A DNA stretch of 64,000 bases. Source: Clostridia bacterium (GTDB taxonomy: Bacteria; Bacillota; Peptococcia; DRI-13; UBA5745). The number at the start of each line of letters is the position of its first letter. The stretch's first letter is position 1. Positions 53,698-62,292 of this stretch are shown in pieces. Made by a program: the position numbers and the translations under genes. The stretch lies in NCBI GenBank assembly GCA_018436095.1, contig JAHDMJ010000007.1, positions 1 through 64,000 of the forward strand. The letters are read 5' to 3'. The notes under the pieces are model-generated. The model made no database searches, was not told where the DNA came from, and saw only the letters and a list, made by a program, of their open reading frames with translations.

Positions 53698-54231
53698 TTA
53701 ATGTTCAAAAAGAGGGATAAGTTGAATTGCATCTTTAAGATCCGGATAAAAACCGCATACCAGCGGTTCGGGTTCCAGTGTAGTAATTTGTATTTTACCG
53801 GTTAACAATTGCGTTATTGTACTGCCGTTTTCGAAGTTGGCTGTAACCTCTGCTTCATAATTGTATTGTTGCCGATTATCGCTGCTAACCATTTGGGGAA
53901 AAGATATTTTTCCAACCGAGAAAGTGCAGCCCAGTTCTCCTGCCGCTAATCCCGCAGCACCGTAAATCAATTTTCTGCGAGTTATTTCCTCGTGGAGATC
54001 TTCAATGCAATATGGTGCTAATACCGGTAGAATCTTTGTTGAAAGCCTGTTGAGGCTATTTAGCAATTCTGGAGAAGAAGAAGGAGGCAGCGGCTCTATT
54101 GGCTCCATACGGTAATAAGCATTGAGAAAAGCCACAGCCATAGCCGGCGGTTTCTCCTTGCCAACCAGGAATCCAATTAGCGCCATCACCATGATTACTG
54201 CCAATAATGATGCTAAGACTTTCGTTTTCAT
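53698..54231 (-). CDS. Hypothetical exported protein
   Basis: 177 residues. N-terminal signal or anchor (KVLASLLAVIMVMALIGFLVG), a Pro-rich stretch (EPIEPLPPSSSPE), then a mixed domain with LIYGAAGLAAGELGCTFSVGKISFP and a beta-rich end (YEAEVTANFENGSTITQLLTGKIQITTL), somewhat like NTF2-type secreted domains. AAGGAGG lies eight bases before the ATG. No family confidently recognised. It is separated from the sigma gene by a terminator, so it is its own unit. Confidence 0.7.
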   Translation of the reverse strand: MKTKVLASLLAVIMVMALIGFLVGKEKPPAMAVAFLNAYYRMEPIEPLPPSSSPELLNSLNRLSTKILPVLAPYCIEDLHEEITRRKLIYGAAGLAAGELGCTFSVGKISFPQMVSSDNRQQYNYEAEVTANFENGSTITQLLTGKIQITTLEPEPLVCGFYPDLKDAIQLIPLFEH

Positions 54232-54261
54232 CCTTAGTACCTCCTTCTAGACGATGATATG

Positions 54262-54507
54262 TCAACAGAAAGTGTATCCTTCTAATGTATTGGAACTTGT
54301 ACGGTGAATTTGTCCATAGTTAACCCAGAGGAAATTAATACTGCCAATAGGATCATAAGGTGAAAGAGTTACATACCGTCCAATAGGAACGCCCATATAC
54401 ATGTGGTAACCTTCAGTTACTATTTTACTATAACACCTACTACATTCCCATATGCATCCTGTAAATTGGTAATTACTATAATTCCTATAACTACCAAATC
54501 TGAACAC
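54262..54507 (-). pseudogene. Possible gene fragment
   Basis: An 81-codon frame (GTG start, no ribosome site, inside a hairpin) rich in Tyr, Ser, Asn and Cys (FTGCIWECSRCYSKIVTEGYHMYMGVPIGRYVTLS). It lacks a signal peptide and looks like the tail of a small secreted protein. Low confidence. Confidence 0.3.
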
Positions 54508-54533
54508 TTTTCCGGTTAGGAAAAGCGTTCAGA
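54500..54533 (+). terminator. Strong hairpin with T-rich 3' flank
   Basis: CTGAACACTTTTCC pairs with GGAAAAGCGTTCAG (one G-T), then ATTTTATTT on the plus strand. It overlaps the start of the putative fragment at 54262-54507, which argues against that start. Confidence 0.55.
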
Positions 54534-54601
54534 TTTTATTTGTTCAAAGAGTATAGCAATTTACTTTATTACTAAGTTCTAACCGATCACTCTAATGTTT
54601 A

Positions 54602-54805
54602 TTACTGGCCATCATACCTAAAAGTTGCAAAACGTTCAGCTTGTTCGATAATGTGGTGGCTGGTTGTTACCAGAAAACCGAAGTAATCAATTATCCAAAT
54701 TTGCGCATTGTCGCTAAGGATATAATCATATCCTTCGGCCACAAACCAAGGACCACTTACTCCCCTTGTCTCCGACCAACATGTAGGTTTCCCGGCATCG
54801 GTCAA
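54602..54805 (-). pseudogene. Possible gene fragment
   Basis: A 67-codon frame without a ribosome site (TTG start), containing GVSGPWFVAEGYDYILSDNAQIWIIDYFGFLV. A frameshift just upstream would connect it to MVKSCLLNWQGS, so it is probably the remnant of a small secreted protein. Nothing recognised. Confidence 0.3.
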
Positions 54806-54901
54806 GAGCCTTGCCAGTTAAGCAAACAACTCTTCACCATACCGGTCAGGCGTTGACTGCAAAAGCGGACGATTGTTGATTTCACAACTATATTTTACAA
54901 T

Positions 54902-54940
54902 AAAAAAACGGCTTCTGGCTTACGCTAGTTGCCGTTTTTT
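54902..54940 (-). terminator. Terminator of the thioredoxin-like gene
   Basis: AAAAAACGGC and GCCGTTTTTT pair around an 18-base loop, flanked by T-runs on the minus strand. Confidence 0.75.
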
Positions 54941-54998
54941 GTTCTTTTTTCAGGCGCTGTTACTATGGCAGCCCTTATATAAAGCAAAGTCAGATAAT

Positions 54999-55727
54999 CT
55001 ATATTAATATTAGACTTACGATGAAAGGCCGTGGAGCAAGCAAAAGCTCAAAAAATTGATTATCTGGTCTAATCGACCTGGCACTAATTATTGATTCTGC
55101 AATTTTTTCAATATCATCACCCTCGCCTAATTCAGTGACAATCCCATTTTTTATACCTAATATAGCTGGTACAGACTTGACATTAAGTTTATCTAATATT
55201 GGAGTCATTATTTGTGGCCGTGTTTCTCGATCAATAATTGTATTATAGTATAAGATTTCCACTTGATATTGGCGGCTTAATTTTTCTAATTTTGGATAAA
55301 ACAATACACATTCGGGACAATTATCTTCTCCAATATAAACTACTTTTGGTTCTTTTTCGCCGCTAATAAGCAGCTCTAATTTTTCCAATTCAACAGCAGT
55401 TATGATAGGTTGAAATCTCTCAATTAAAAAGTAAAAATGCTCCAGATTATTTGCAATTACAATGGTCGAAATGCATATAACTACTGTGCAAAACGCAAGT
55501 GCAAAATAGTATCTTTTGTTTAACAATACTGTTATCAAGACCATTATAAAAAAAATTATGCAGCAAATATAAAGAAACTTTAAACTCATGTCCATAAATT
55601 TAGGAATTTTTATGTTTTCATCACTACCATATGCACTAATGCCAAAATAAAATGTAATAATTTTTATACACAATGCTGTTAGGGATAGATAAATTAAATA
55701 TGGTAAATATGAAAGCGCTTTTTTCAT
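54999..55727 (-). CDS. Membrane-anchored thioredoxin-like protein (CPEC)
   Basis: 242 residues. Three hydrophobic segments (first 100 residues) are followed by a thioredoxin-like domain with the active pair in YIGEDNCPECVLFYPKL and a cis-proline strand VKSVPAILGI. It is a paralog of the protein at 35195-35944 in topology, spacing and C-terminal PRP tail. The redox pair should face outside and could make, break or shuffle disulfides in exported proteins. ATG 55727 was chosen (AGAGG upstream). It lies 84 bp after the small secreted protein gene and is probably cotranscribed with it from promoter 5. Confidence 0.8.
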   Translation of the reverse strand: MKKALSYLPYLIYLSLTALCIKIITFYFGISAYGSDENIKIPKFMDMSLKFLYICCIIFFIMVLITVLLNKRYYFALAFCTVVICISTIVIANNLEHFYFLIERFQPIITAVELEKLELLISGEKEPKVVYIGEDNCPECVLFYPKLEKLSRQYQVEILYYNTIIDRETRPQIMTPILDKLNVKSVPAILGIKNGIVTELGEGDDIEKIAESIISARSIRPDNQFFELLLAPRPFIVSLILI

Positions 55728-55811
55728 AGAATTACCTCTCCTCAAAATCTAACATGCGTACTTAATCTGTAGGGCTTGAGCAGAACTCCAGATTAGGTGC
55801 TTCATTTTATT

Positions 55812-56186
55812 TTACTTTGCAGCCGGTCGGTTTGAAGATATTCTAACTGCATGTTCGAATCCGTTTTTTTCATATTCCTCTGGAGAAGGCAGGTCTCTTA
55901 ATAAGTCTTCCATTGTAGGCTCCGGTAATCCTTCTCTTTTTGCCAATGTCTGCTTAAATCTCAATGTCTCATCCAACCCAAGCCTAAACTCAGTTCCATA
56001 CTTTTCATTTAAGCGATTATCGATTTCAACATAAGCTGCAATATCAATATTAAACTTATCAAATAATTGTTGATGCTTTGTCAGTTCAATTGGCAATTCA
56101 GTTGGCAATTCAGTTGGTGATGCAACCGGAAGCAAACTGAGGACACATAAAATCATTGTAATCACTATCGTCAATATTTTTTTCAC
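55812..56186 (-). CDS. Small secreted protein, short paralog of 48795-49550
   Basis: 124 residues from GTG 56186 (GGAGGG seven bases before). The signal peptide is KKILTIVITMILCVLSLLPVAS. A PTELPTELPIEL stretch comes from a short repeat. Then follows the shared domain (LFDKFNIDIAAYVEIDNRLNEKYGTEF...EGLPEPTMEDLL). It ends soon after PSPEEYEKNGFEHAVRISSNR, where the longer paralog continues with a beta domain, so it may be truncated, or the shared part may be the conserved leader of a variable exported family. Upstream of the thioredoxin-like gene. Confidence 0.7.
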   Translation of the reverse strand: MKKILTIVITMILCVLSLLPVASPTELPTELPIELTKHQQLFDKFNIDIAAYVEIDNRLNEKYGTEFRLGLDETLRFKQTLAKREGLPEPTMEDLLRDLPSPEEYEKNGFEHAVRISSNRPAAK

Positions 56187-56312
56187 GAATAAACCCTCCG
56201 TTCTTATTTAGATAATCATCTGTGCTTCACAGAAACAAATTATTCAATTACTTACATTCTATAAAACATTGGAATCTCTTCCTTGCATTGATATTTAGTT
56301 CCTTTAATTACC

Positions 56313-56344
56313 TATATATCATCAAATTTAGCAGCTTTGTGACA
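56313..56344 (-). promoter_or_regulatory. Putative ECF-type promoter 5
   Basis: Minus strand TGTCACAAA (56336-56344), 15-bp spacer, GATATATA (56313-56320). 127 bp before the small secreted protein gene, a leader length similar to that of promoter 2. Confidence 0.6.
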
Positions 56345-56558
56345 GCCGTTCAAGACTTTTTTATAAATGGCTAGAAATCCTAAATAGGCTTGCTGAGATT
56401 GGCCTGACTGCAGAGAGTAGTACAGGCTTGCCGAAGAAAAGGTGAATGAGAAGAGCTGGTACATCCCGGCATGGCTGGTCTAGCCCGAGCAATCGGGCAG
56501 TTCCTCCCCCCAAATGTGCAAAGCCGAATGTTGGTTAGAGTGAATGTACAAGGTCAGA

Positions 56559-56707
56559 TGTGCAAAAATTGAGGTATTGTGTGGTAATTAGGAATCATTA
56601 TGACTCTTCGCGCCACTATTTGATTAATTATGTGCATAATTTAGTGCATGTTGCATATATGCACTTGTATTTGCATGTTACTAGTGCACTACCTCGATTT
56701 TTGTGCA
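56559..56707. repeat. Inverted-repeat element related to the one at 38.4 kb
   Basis: A forward copy (56559-56581) faces a reverse copy (56684-56707, CACTACCTCGATTTTTGTGC). The interior shares ATTATGACTC, TTGATTAATTATGTGCATAA and TTGCATATATGCACT with 38388-38491, in the same order and spacing. Confidence 0.8.
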
Positions 56708-56821
56708 CCCGGCCTGCTCAACTGGTCCCCGGCCTTTTGTACACCTGTGCAACTGTGCACTTGGCTTTTGTGCCAGCCTTTTCTGCGACTTTGCAACAGG
56801 CCTTTTGCATAGCCGCCATCC

Positions 56822-56876
56822 CCTCTCTTCTTGTCCTCTCTTCTTGTCCTCTCTTCTTGTCCTCTCTTCCTGTCCT
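56822..56876. repeat. Tandem repeat CTCTTCTTGTCCT x4
   Basis: Four head-to-tail 13-bp units, the last with one change (CTCTTCCTGTCCT), between the inverted-repeat element and the arg terminator. The rest of the 56.19-57.03 kb gap shows no gene. Confidence 0.85.
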
Positions 56877-56891
56877 CCAACACAAAAACTA

Positions 56892-56940
56892 AGCCCCCTT
56901 CATTTGCTATCTAAAAATAGATAGCGAAATAAAGGGGGCT
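56892..56940 (-). terminator. Terminator of the arg gene run
   Basis: Minus strand AGCCCCCTTTATTTCGCTAT pairs with its complement, then TAGTTTTTG. It shares its stem core with terminators at 36551 and 53596. Confidence 0.85.
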
Positions 56941-57030
56941 ATAATCACCTAAAGGCTAAAACAGCTATTTCTTTTATGACCGCAAACTGGCGTCCAAAGA
57001 AGCTTCGAAATCCTGCACCTGCCTGACTGC

Positions 57031-58569
57031 CTACACCCGCTCCGCCAGCCAGGCCCTGGCCCGGCCGATGGCCGCCAACACCTGCTCCGGCGCCGTGCCG
57101 CCGTAAGAACGGCGGGCGTTGACCACATTTTCCAGCTTCAGGGCTTCATAGACCCCTTCGCCGATGAAAGCTTCCCCGGCGGCTGTAGTCTTGTCTGCTC
57201 CAACTGCCGCTGTGGCCGCGGCTGTGCCAACTCCCTCAACCCCGTCAGCCCTGGCCTCACCGGGCCCGCCAGCACCCGCCACACCGGCCTCCTGCGCCAC
57301 TGCCGCCGCCGGCAAAGCCGCCGCCATTTCCGCCAGGCTCAGATCCTCCAGATTGCGGCCCTCAGCCATGCACCGGCCCACTAAGGCGCCTACCACATGG
57401 TGGGCGTCCCGGAAGGCCAGGCCCCGGCCCACCAGATAATCCGCCAGGTCCGTGGCGTTGGAAAAGCCTTGGGCCGCCGCCTGCCGCATCCGCTGCCGGC
57501 AAAACCGGCAGGTAGCTAGCTGGGGAGCCGCCAGCAGCAGGGATTTCTCCACAGTCTCAATAGTGTCAAAGAAGGCTTCCTTATCTTCCTGCATGTCCTT
57601 ATTGTAGGCCAAAGGCAGGCCCTTCAGCATAGTCAGGGTTCCCATAAGGTGGCCGAACACCCGGCCGCTTTTGCCCCGCATCAGCTCCGCTGCGTCGGGG
57701 TTTTTCTTTTGGGGCATGATGGAGGACCCGGTACTGTAAGCATCGTCCAGCTCCACAAAGCCAAACTGCTGGCTGGCCCATAAAATCAACTCCTCGCAGA
57801 AGCGGGACAGATGGACCATGATCAGGGCGCAGGCCGCCTCCAGCTCCACCATATAATCCCGGTCTGCCACATTATCCAGGCTATTTTCGCCTACGGCGGC
57901 AAAGTCCAGCTCCGCCGCCACCTGATGGCGGTCAATGGGATAGGTGGTGCCGGCCAAAGCCCCGGCTCCCAATGGCATCACATCCAGCCGCTTCAAAGCG
58001 TCGGCCAGCCGGTCATAATCCCGCTGAAACATGGCGGTGTAAGCCATCAGATGATGGCCCAAAGTAATGGGCTGGGCCGTCTGCAGATGGGTAAAGCCGG
58101 GCATGATCCAATCGTAATGCTTCTCCGCCTGCTCCACCAGAGTGGTGATCCACTCCAAGAGAAGCCGCTGAAGCCGGGCCACTTTTTCCTTGGCATAAAG
58201 CCGGGCGTCCAGAGCCACTTGGTCGTTGCGGCTTCTGGCCGTATGCAGCTTCTTGCCTGCATCGCCGATTTTGGCAATCAAAAGAGTCTCCACATTCATG
58301 TGGATATCTTCCGCGTCCACGCTGAACTCCGCCCGGCCTGCCTCAATATCCTCCTTCACCGCCGCCAGTCCATCAATGATAGCCTGAGCCTCAGCTTGGC
58401 TGATGATTCCCTGATTGCCCAACATTCTGGCATGGGCCTGGCTGCCCCGGATATCCATTTCGTAAAGCTTTTGGTCAAAGCTGATGGAGGAGTGAAAGTC
58501 AAGGACCAGGCGGTCCGTTTCTTTGGCAAAACGGCCGCCCCAGAGATGCCGGTTTTCCTGTTTCGTCAT
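57031..58569 (-). CDS. argH: Argininosuccinate lyase with Ala/Gly-rich insertion
   Basis: Splits argininosuccinate to arginine and fumarate, the last step of arginine synthesis. The signature TGSSIMPQKKNPD and the early LWGGRF are intact. 512 residues against the usual about 460. The excess is an insertion of about 50 residues of Ala, Gly, Val and Glu (AVAQEAGVAGAGGPGEARAD region through VGADKTTAAG) just before the conserved FIGEGVYEALKLENVVNARRSYGGTA. ATG 58569 has AAGGA eight bases before. The insert is far from the signature loop, so activity is probably kept. Confidence 0.95.
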   Translation of the reverse strand: MTKQENRHLWGGRFAKETDRLVLDFHSSISFDQKLYEMDIRGSQAHARMLGNQGIISQAEAQAIIDGLAAVKEDIEAGRAEFSVDAEDIHMNVETLLIAKIGDAGKKLHTARSRNDQVALDARLYAKEKVARLQRLLLEWITTLVEQAEKHYDWIMPGFTHLQTAQPITLGHHLMAYTAMFQRDYDRLADALKRLDVMPLGAGALAGTTYPIDRHQVAAELDFAAVGENSLDNVADRDYMVELEAACALIMVHLSRFCEELILWASQQFGFVELDDAYSTGSSIMPQKKNPDAAELMRGKSGRVFGHLMGTLTMLKGLPLAYNKDMQEDKEAFFDTIETVEKSLLLAAPQLATCRFCRQRMRQAAAQGFSNATDLADYLVGRGLAFRDAHHVVGALVGRCMAEGRNLEDLSLAEMAAALPAAAVAQEAGVAGAGGPGEARADGVEGVGTAAATAAVGADKTTAAGEAFIGEGVYEALKLENVVNARRSYGGTAPEQVLAAIGRARAWLAERV

Positions 58570-58654
58570 TTTCTTATTCCTTTTATTTTCCAACTTTTAT
58601 TTTATAGCAGACTTTTTTTGATAGAGCTGCTTTCAGAGCTGTTTTCAGCCCCGA

Positions 58655-58815
58655 TCCCAGGCGATTCTTAGTGCCTAAGCCGTTCTTATTTCCTAAGCCG
58701 CTTATCTCCCTGGTCGTTCTTGCCTCCCAAGCCATGCTTAGCGCCTAAACCGTTCTCATCTCCTTGGCCGCGCCTATCTCCTTGCCGCTTCTATCCCCTC
58801 GGCCTTCTCTGCCGT
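58655..58815. repeat. Degenerate tandem repeats, about 18-bp period, between argG and argH
   Basis: About nine imperfect units of 16-19 bp (consensus near TTCTTATCTCCTAAGCCG) begin at the argG stop codon and fill most of the 247-bp gap. Nothing is coded. The period matches the 18-bp repeat at the folC 5' end. Confidence 0.75.
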
Positions 58816-58816
58816 C

Positions 58817-60031
58817 TTATTTAAGCAGGCCGTTTTTCTGCAGCATCAAAGCCCGTACTTTCGTGGAAAGGCCAAAGAGATTGATGAAACCTTCGGCGTC
58901 GGCCTGATTGTAAACGTCGTCCTCCCCAAAAGTGGAAAAGGCCGCATTGTAAAGAGAGTAAGGAGACCAGGCGCCGGCGGAGCAGATGTTGCCTTTAAAC
59001 AGTTTTAGCCGCACCTTGCCGGTGACCACCTCCTGGGTCTTATCCACAAAAGCGTCCAGGGATTCCCGCAGGGGGTGGAACCAAACGCCGTCATAAACCA
59101 GCTCCGCATATTTCTCGGCCATCAGATGCTTATAATGCATGGTGGTCCTATCTAAGGTCAGGTACTCCAGCTCCTGATGGGCGTAGTACATGATGGCGCC
59201 GCCGGGATTTTCGTAAATACCCCGGGATTTCATGCCGATAAGCCGGTTTTCCAAAATATCGGTGACGCCTACGCCATGCTCGGCGCCGATTTCATTGAGC
59301 TTCGTCAAAAGCGCCAAAGGAGAGAGCTTCTCGCCGTTAAGCTTCACGGGAATGCCTTGTTCAAACTCCAGCTCCAGGTAAGCCGGCGTATTCGGCGTAT
59401 CCTCCAACTGGCGGCAGATCATCAGCACATCTTTTTTTGGCTCGTTGCCGGGATCCTCCAGGTCGGCGCCTTCATGGCTCAGATGCCAGATATTGCGGTC
59501 CATGCTGTAGGGCCGTTCCTTGGTCACCGGCACACTAATACCCCGGGCTGTGGCATAATCCACCGCTTCCTCCCGGGACCTGATATTCCAGAGCCGCCAG
59601 GGAGCCACCACTTTCAGATCGGGAGCCAGGGCCTTGACTGTCATCTCAAAGCGCACCTGGTCGTTGCCTTTGCCGGTGGCGCCGTGGGCGATAGCCTGAG
59701 CCCCTTCCTTCCGGGCAATTTCCACCAGCCTTTTGGCGATGATGGGCCGGGCCATGGAAGTACCCAGCAGGTATTTTCTTTCATAAATAGCGCCGGCTTT
59801 CAAGGTGGGATAGACGTAATCGGTGATGAATTCTTCCCGCAGGTCCTCGATATAGAGCTTGCTTGCTCCCGTCTTTTTGGCCTTTTCATGGAGAGGCTCC
59901 AGCTCTTCTCCCTGGCCCACATCGGCGGCCATGGCAATAACTTCATCGTACTCCGTGTTTTCCTTCAGCCAGGGAATAATAATAGAAGTATCCAAACCGC
60001 CGGAATAAGCTAAAACTATTTTTTTGCTCAC
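58817..60031 (-). CDS. argG: Argininosuccinate synthase
   Basis: 404 residues. ATP-dependent joining of citrulline and aspartate. The N-type ATP pyrophosphatase loop AYSGGLDTS opens the protein; [13 protein letters not shown] and the Asp-binding region are intact. The start is GTG 60031 with GGGAG eight bases before. 61 bp after argF, so probably the same transcript. Confidence 0.97.
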   Translation of the reverse strand: MSKKIVLAYSGGLDTSIIIPWLKENTEYDEVIAMAADVGQGEELEPLHEKAKKTGASKLYIEDLREEFITDYVYPTLKAGAIYERKYLLGTSMARPIIAKRLVEIARKEGAQAIAHGATGKGNDQVRFEMTVKALAPDLKVVAPWRLWNIRSREEAVDYATARGISVPVTKERPYSMDRNIWHLSHEGADLEDPGNEPKKDVLMICRQLEDTPNTPAYLELEFEQGIPVKLNGEKLSPLALLTKLNEIGAEHGVGVTDILENRLIGMKSRGIYENPGGAIMYYAHQELEYLTLDRTTMHYKHLMAEKYAELVYDGVWFHPLRESLDAFVDKTQEVVTGKVRLKLFKGNICSAGAWSPYSLYNAAFSTFGEDDVYNQADAEGFINLFGLSTKVRALMLQKNGLLK

Positions 60032-60092
60032 GTTGATTTCTCCCTTTCATTTTTTATATTGCGTGCGATAATCGGTATAAGTATCATTATTG

Positions 60093-61022
60093 TTAGAGCA
60101 ATGCTGCCAGAATCGCCTTATGGGCATGCATCCTGTTTTCTGCCTCTTGGAAGATCCGGGATTGAGCACATTCGATCATCTCATCGGTAATTTCTTCTTC
60201 CCGGTGAGCCGGCAGACAATGGAGGACAATGGCCTCAGGTTTGGCCAGCTTCAGCAAATCACCGTTAACCTGGTATTCTTTCAAAGCCTGAATCCTGATC
60301 TGGGCCTCTTTTTCCTGGCCCATACTGGTCCAGACGTCGGTGTACAATACGTCGGCGCCGCTGGCGGCGGCTTTGGGATCATCTACCACGGCAAGACTGG
60401 CGCCGGGCTGCTTCATTTTTTCAAAATCGGCCAAAGCGGCAGCCGGCGGCTGGTAGCCGGAAGGGCAGGCCAGCACGATTTCCATCCCCGTCAAAGCGCA
60501 GGCGTGGATCAGGCTTACCGCCACGTTGTTGCCATCGCCGAAATAGGCCAGCTTTTTGCCTTTCAAGGTGCCGTATTCCTCGTAAATCGTCAGCATATCG
60601 GCCAGGGCTTGGGTGGGGTGCTCATCATCGGTGAGCCCGTTAATCACCGGCACCTTAGAATATTTAGCCAGCTCCAATACCTCCTGGTGACTGAAGGTCC
60701 GGATCAATATGCCTTCCGAATAGGAGGCTAAAACCCTGGCTGTATCTTGAATGGGCTCGCCCCGGCCTATTTGCAGGTCGTTGGCCGACAAAAACATGCC
60801 TAAGCCGCCCAGATGGTACATAGCCACTTCAAAAGAAACCCTGGTTCTGGTGGAAGCCTTTTGGAAAATCATGGCCAGGGTCTTGCCCTGCAGCAAGGTA
60901 TGGGGAATCCCTTTTTTCTGCTTGTCCTTTAGCTCTACCGCCATATCCAATAAAAACTTGAATTCGGCGGCATCGTAGTCCGTCAGCGATACGTAATCTT
61001 TGCCATAAAGGGGTGTTTTCAT
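60093..61022 (-). CDS. argF: Ornithine carbamoyltransferase
   Basis: 309 residues. It makes citrulline from ornithine and carbamoyl phosphate. Carbamoyl-phosphate site FQKASTRTRVSFEVAM (STRTR), HPTQALADMLT, and the ornithine site HCLPAHREEEITDE are intact. ATG 61022 has GGAGG seven bases before and overlaps the argD stop by four bases. The open frame extends to 61154, but that part lies inside argD. Confidence 0.97.
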   Translation of the reverse strand: MKTPLYGKDYVSLTDYDAAEFKFLLDMAVELKDKQKKGIPHTLLQGKTLAMIFQKASTRTRVSFEVAMYHLGGLGMFLSANDLQIGRGEPIQDTARVLASYSEGILIRTFSHQEVLELAKYSKVPVINGLTDDEHPTQALADMLTIYEEYGTLKGKKLAYFGDGNNVAVSLIHACALTGMEIVLACPSGYQPPAAALADFEKMKQPGASLAVVDDPKAAASGADVLYTDVWTSMGQEKEAQIRIQALKEYQVNGDLLKLAKPEAIVLHCLPAHREEEITDEMIECAQSRIFQEAENRMHAHKAILAALL

Positions 61023-62218
61023 AAGCTTGCCTCCATTACTTCCTGTAAAATCTTTAACCCTTGATCGATTTCTTCTTTTGTAATCACCAAAGGCGGCACC
61101 AGCCGCAAAACCTGACCGTGAATGCAGTTGATCAGCAAGCCCTTTTGCCGGCAAGCTTCTACGATGGAGCCGCCCAGGCCCTGGGGAATCAGCTCAATAC
61201 CCACCATCAGGCCCTGGCCTCTTACCTCCTTGATCACACCGGCAAACTGCTGCCAGCCCCGAACTTTTTCCATCAGGTATTGGCCTTTTTCCTCAGCAGC
61301 TTCCGCCAGCTTCTCGTCAAGAATGACGGATAAAGAAGCCAAAGCCGCCGCAGTAATCAAAGGGCCGCCGCCGAAAGTGGAAGCATGCTCCCCCGGCTGC
61401 AAGACCTCCGCCGCCTTGCCTCTGGCGCATAAGGCTCCTATAGGCAAGCCGCCGCCCAGGGCCTTAGCTAAAGTAAAGACGTCAGGTTCCAGACCAAAAT
61501 GCTGGTGGCCAAAGAGTTTGCCCGTACGGCCCATGCCCGTCTGGACTTCGTCAATCATCAGCAGAAAGTCATATTTTTCCTTCAGCTTCATCAGGCCGGC
61601 CAGATAATTCGGATCCATAGGCAGCACGCCGCCTTCTCCTTGAACGGTTTCCAGCAGCACGGCACAGGTTTTTTCGCTGACACAAGCCTCCAAAGCTTCT
61701 AAATCATTGTAGGGCACATGAGCCAGCTCCGGCAGCAAGGGTCCGAAGCCTGACTGGTATACAGTCTGGCCTGTAGCGGACAAAGCTCCTAAGGTCCGGC
61801 CATGAAAAGAGTTGAGGGCGGTGATAACCTGCACTTTTTCCGGTTTGCCCTGGCGGCTGGCCCAGCGCCGGGCCAGCTTCAAAGCCCCTTCATTAGCTTC
61901 GGCGCCGCTGTTGCCAAAAAAGACTTTTTCGGCACAACTGTTTTCCACGATCAATTTGGCCAGCTTCACCTGATTCTCATTCCAATATAAATTGGAGCAA
62001 TGAATCAAGGTCTCAGCCTGATCCTTGATGGCCTTCACCACTGCCGGATGGCAATGGCCCACGTTATTGACGGCAATACCTGCCACCAAATCAAGATAGA
62101 CATTGCCGTCGCCATCCCAGACTTTGGCTCCCCGGCCCCGCAGAATACCCATGGGATACCTGTTATAGGTATTCATCACATATTCCTGACCCATTTTGGT
62201 CATTAGCTGATTATCCAT
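61019..62218 (-). CDS. argD: Acetylornithine aminotransferase
   Basis: 400-residue class III PLP aminotransferase converting N-acetylglutamate semialdehyde to N-acetylornithine. The PLP site is LLMIDEVQTGMGRTG...FTLAKALGGGLPIGAL (Lys in LAKALGG). The phosphate-binding GNSGAEANEGALKLAR is present. ATG 62218 follows GAGGAAG; the frame extends to 62296 without a better start. 74 bp after argB. Confidence 0.95.
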   Translation of the reverse strand: MDNQLMTKMGQEYVMNTYNRYPMGILRGRGAKVWDGDGNVYLDLVAGIAVNNVGHCHPAVVKAIKDQAETLIHCSNLYWNENQVKLAKLIVENSCAEKVFFGNSGAEANEGALKLARRWASRQGKPEKVQVITALNSFHGRTLGALSATGQTVYQSGFGPLLPELAHVPYNDLEALEACVSEKTCAVLLETVQGEGGVLPMDPNYLAGLMKLKEKYDFLLMIDEVQTGMGRTGKLFGHQHFGLEPDVFTLAKALGGGLPIGALCARGKAAEVLQPGEHASTFGGGPLITAAALASLSVILDEKLAEAAEEKGQYLMEKVRGWQQFAGVIKEVRGQGLMVGIELIPQGLGGSIVEACRQKGLLINCIHGQVLRLVPPLVITKEEIDQGLKILQEVMEASL

Positions 62219-62292
62219 ACTTTCACTTCCTCGCCTAATTCTATCTTTCTTTAATTCCGCTTTTTCCCTGTATCCCTTGGCCCCCTGGCCGG

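Noticed and set aside
57811-58671. 286-codon plus-strand frame antisense to argH
   Set aside because: Shadow of the well-supported argH gene in GC-rich sequence.
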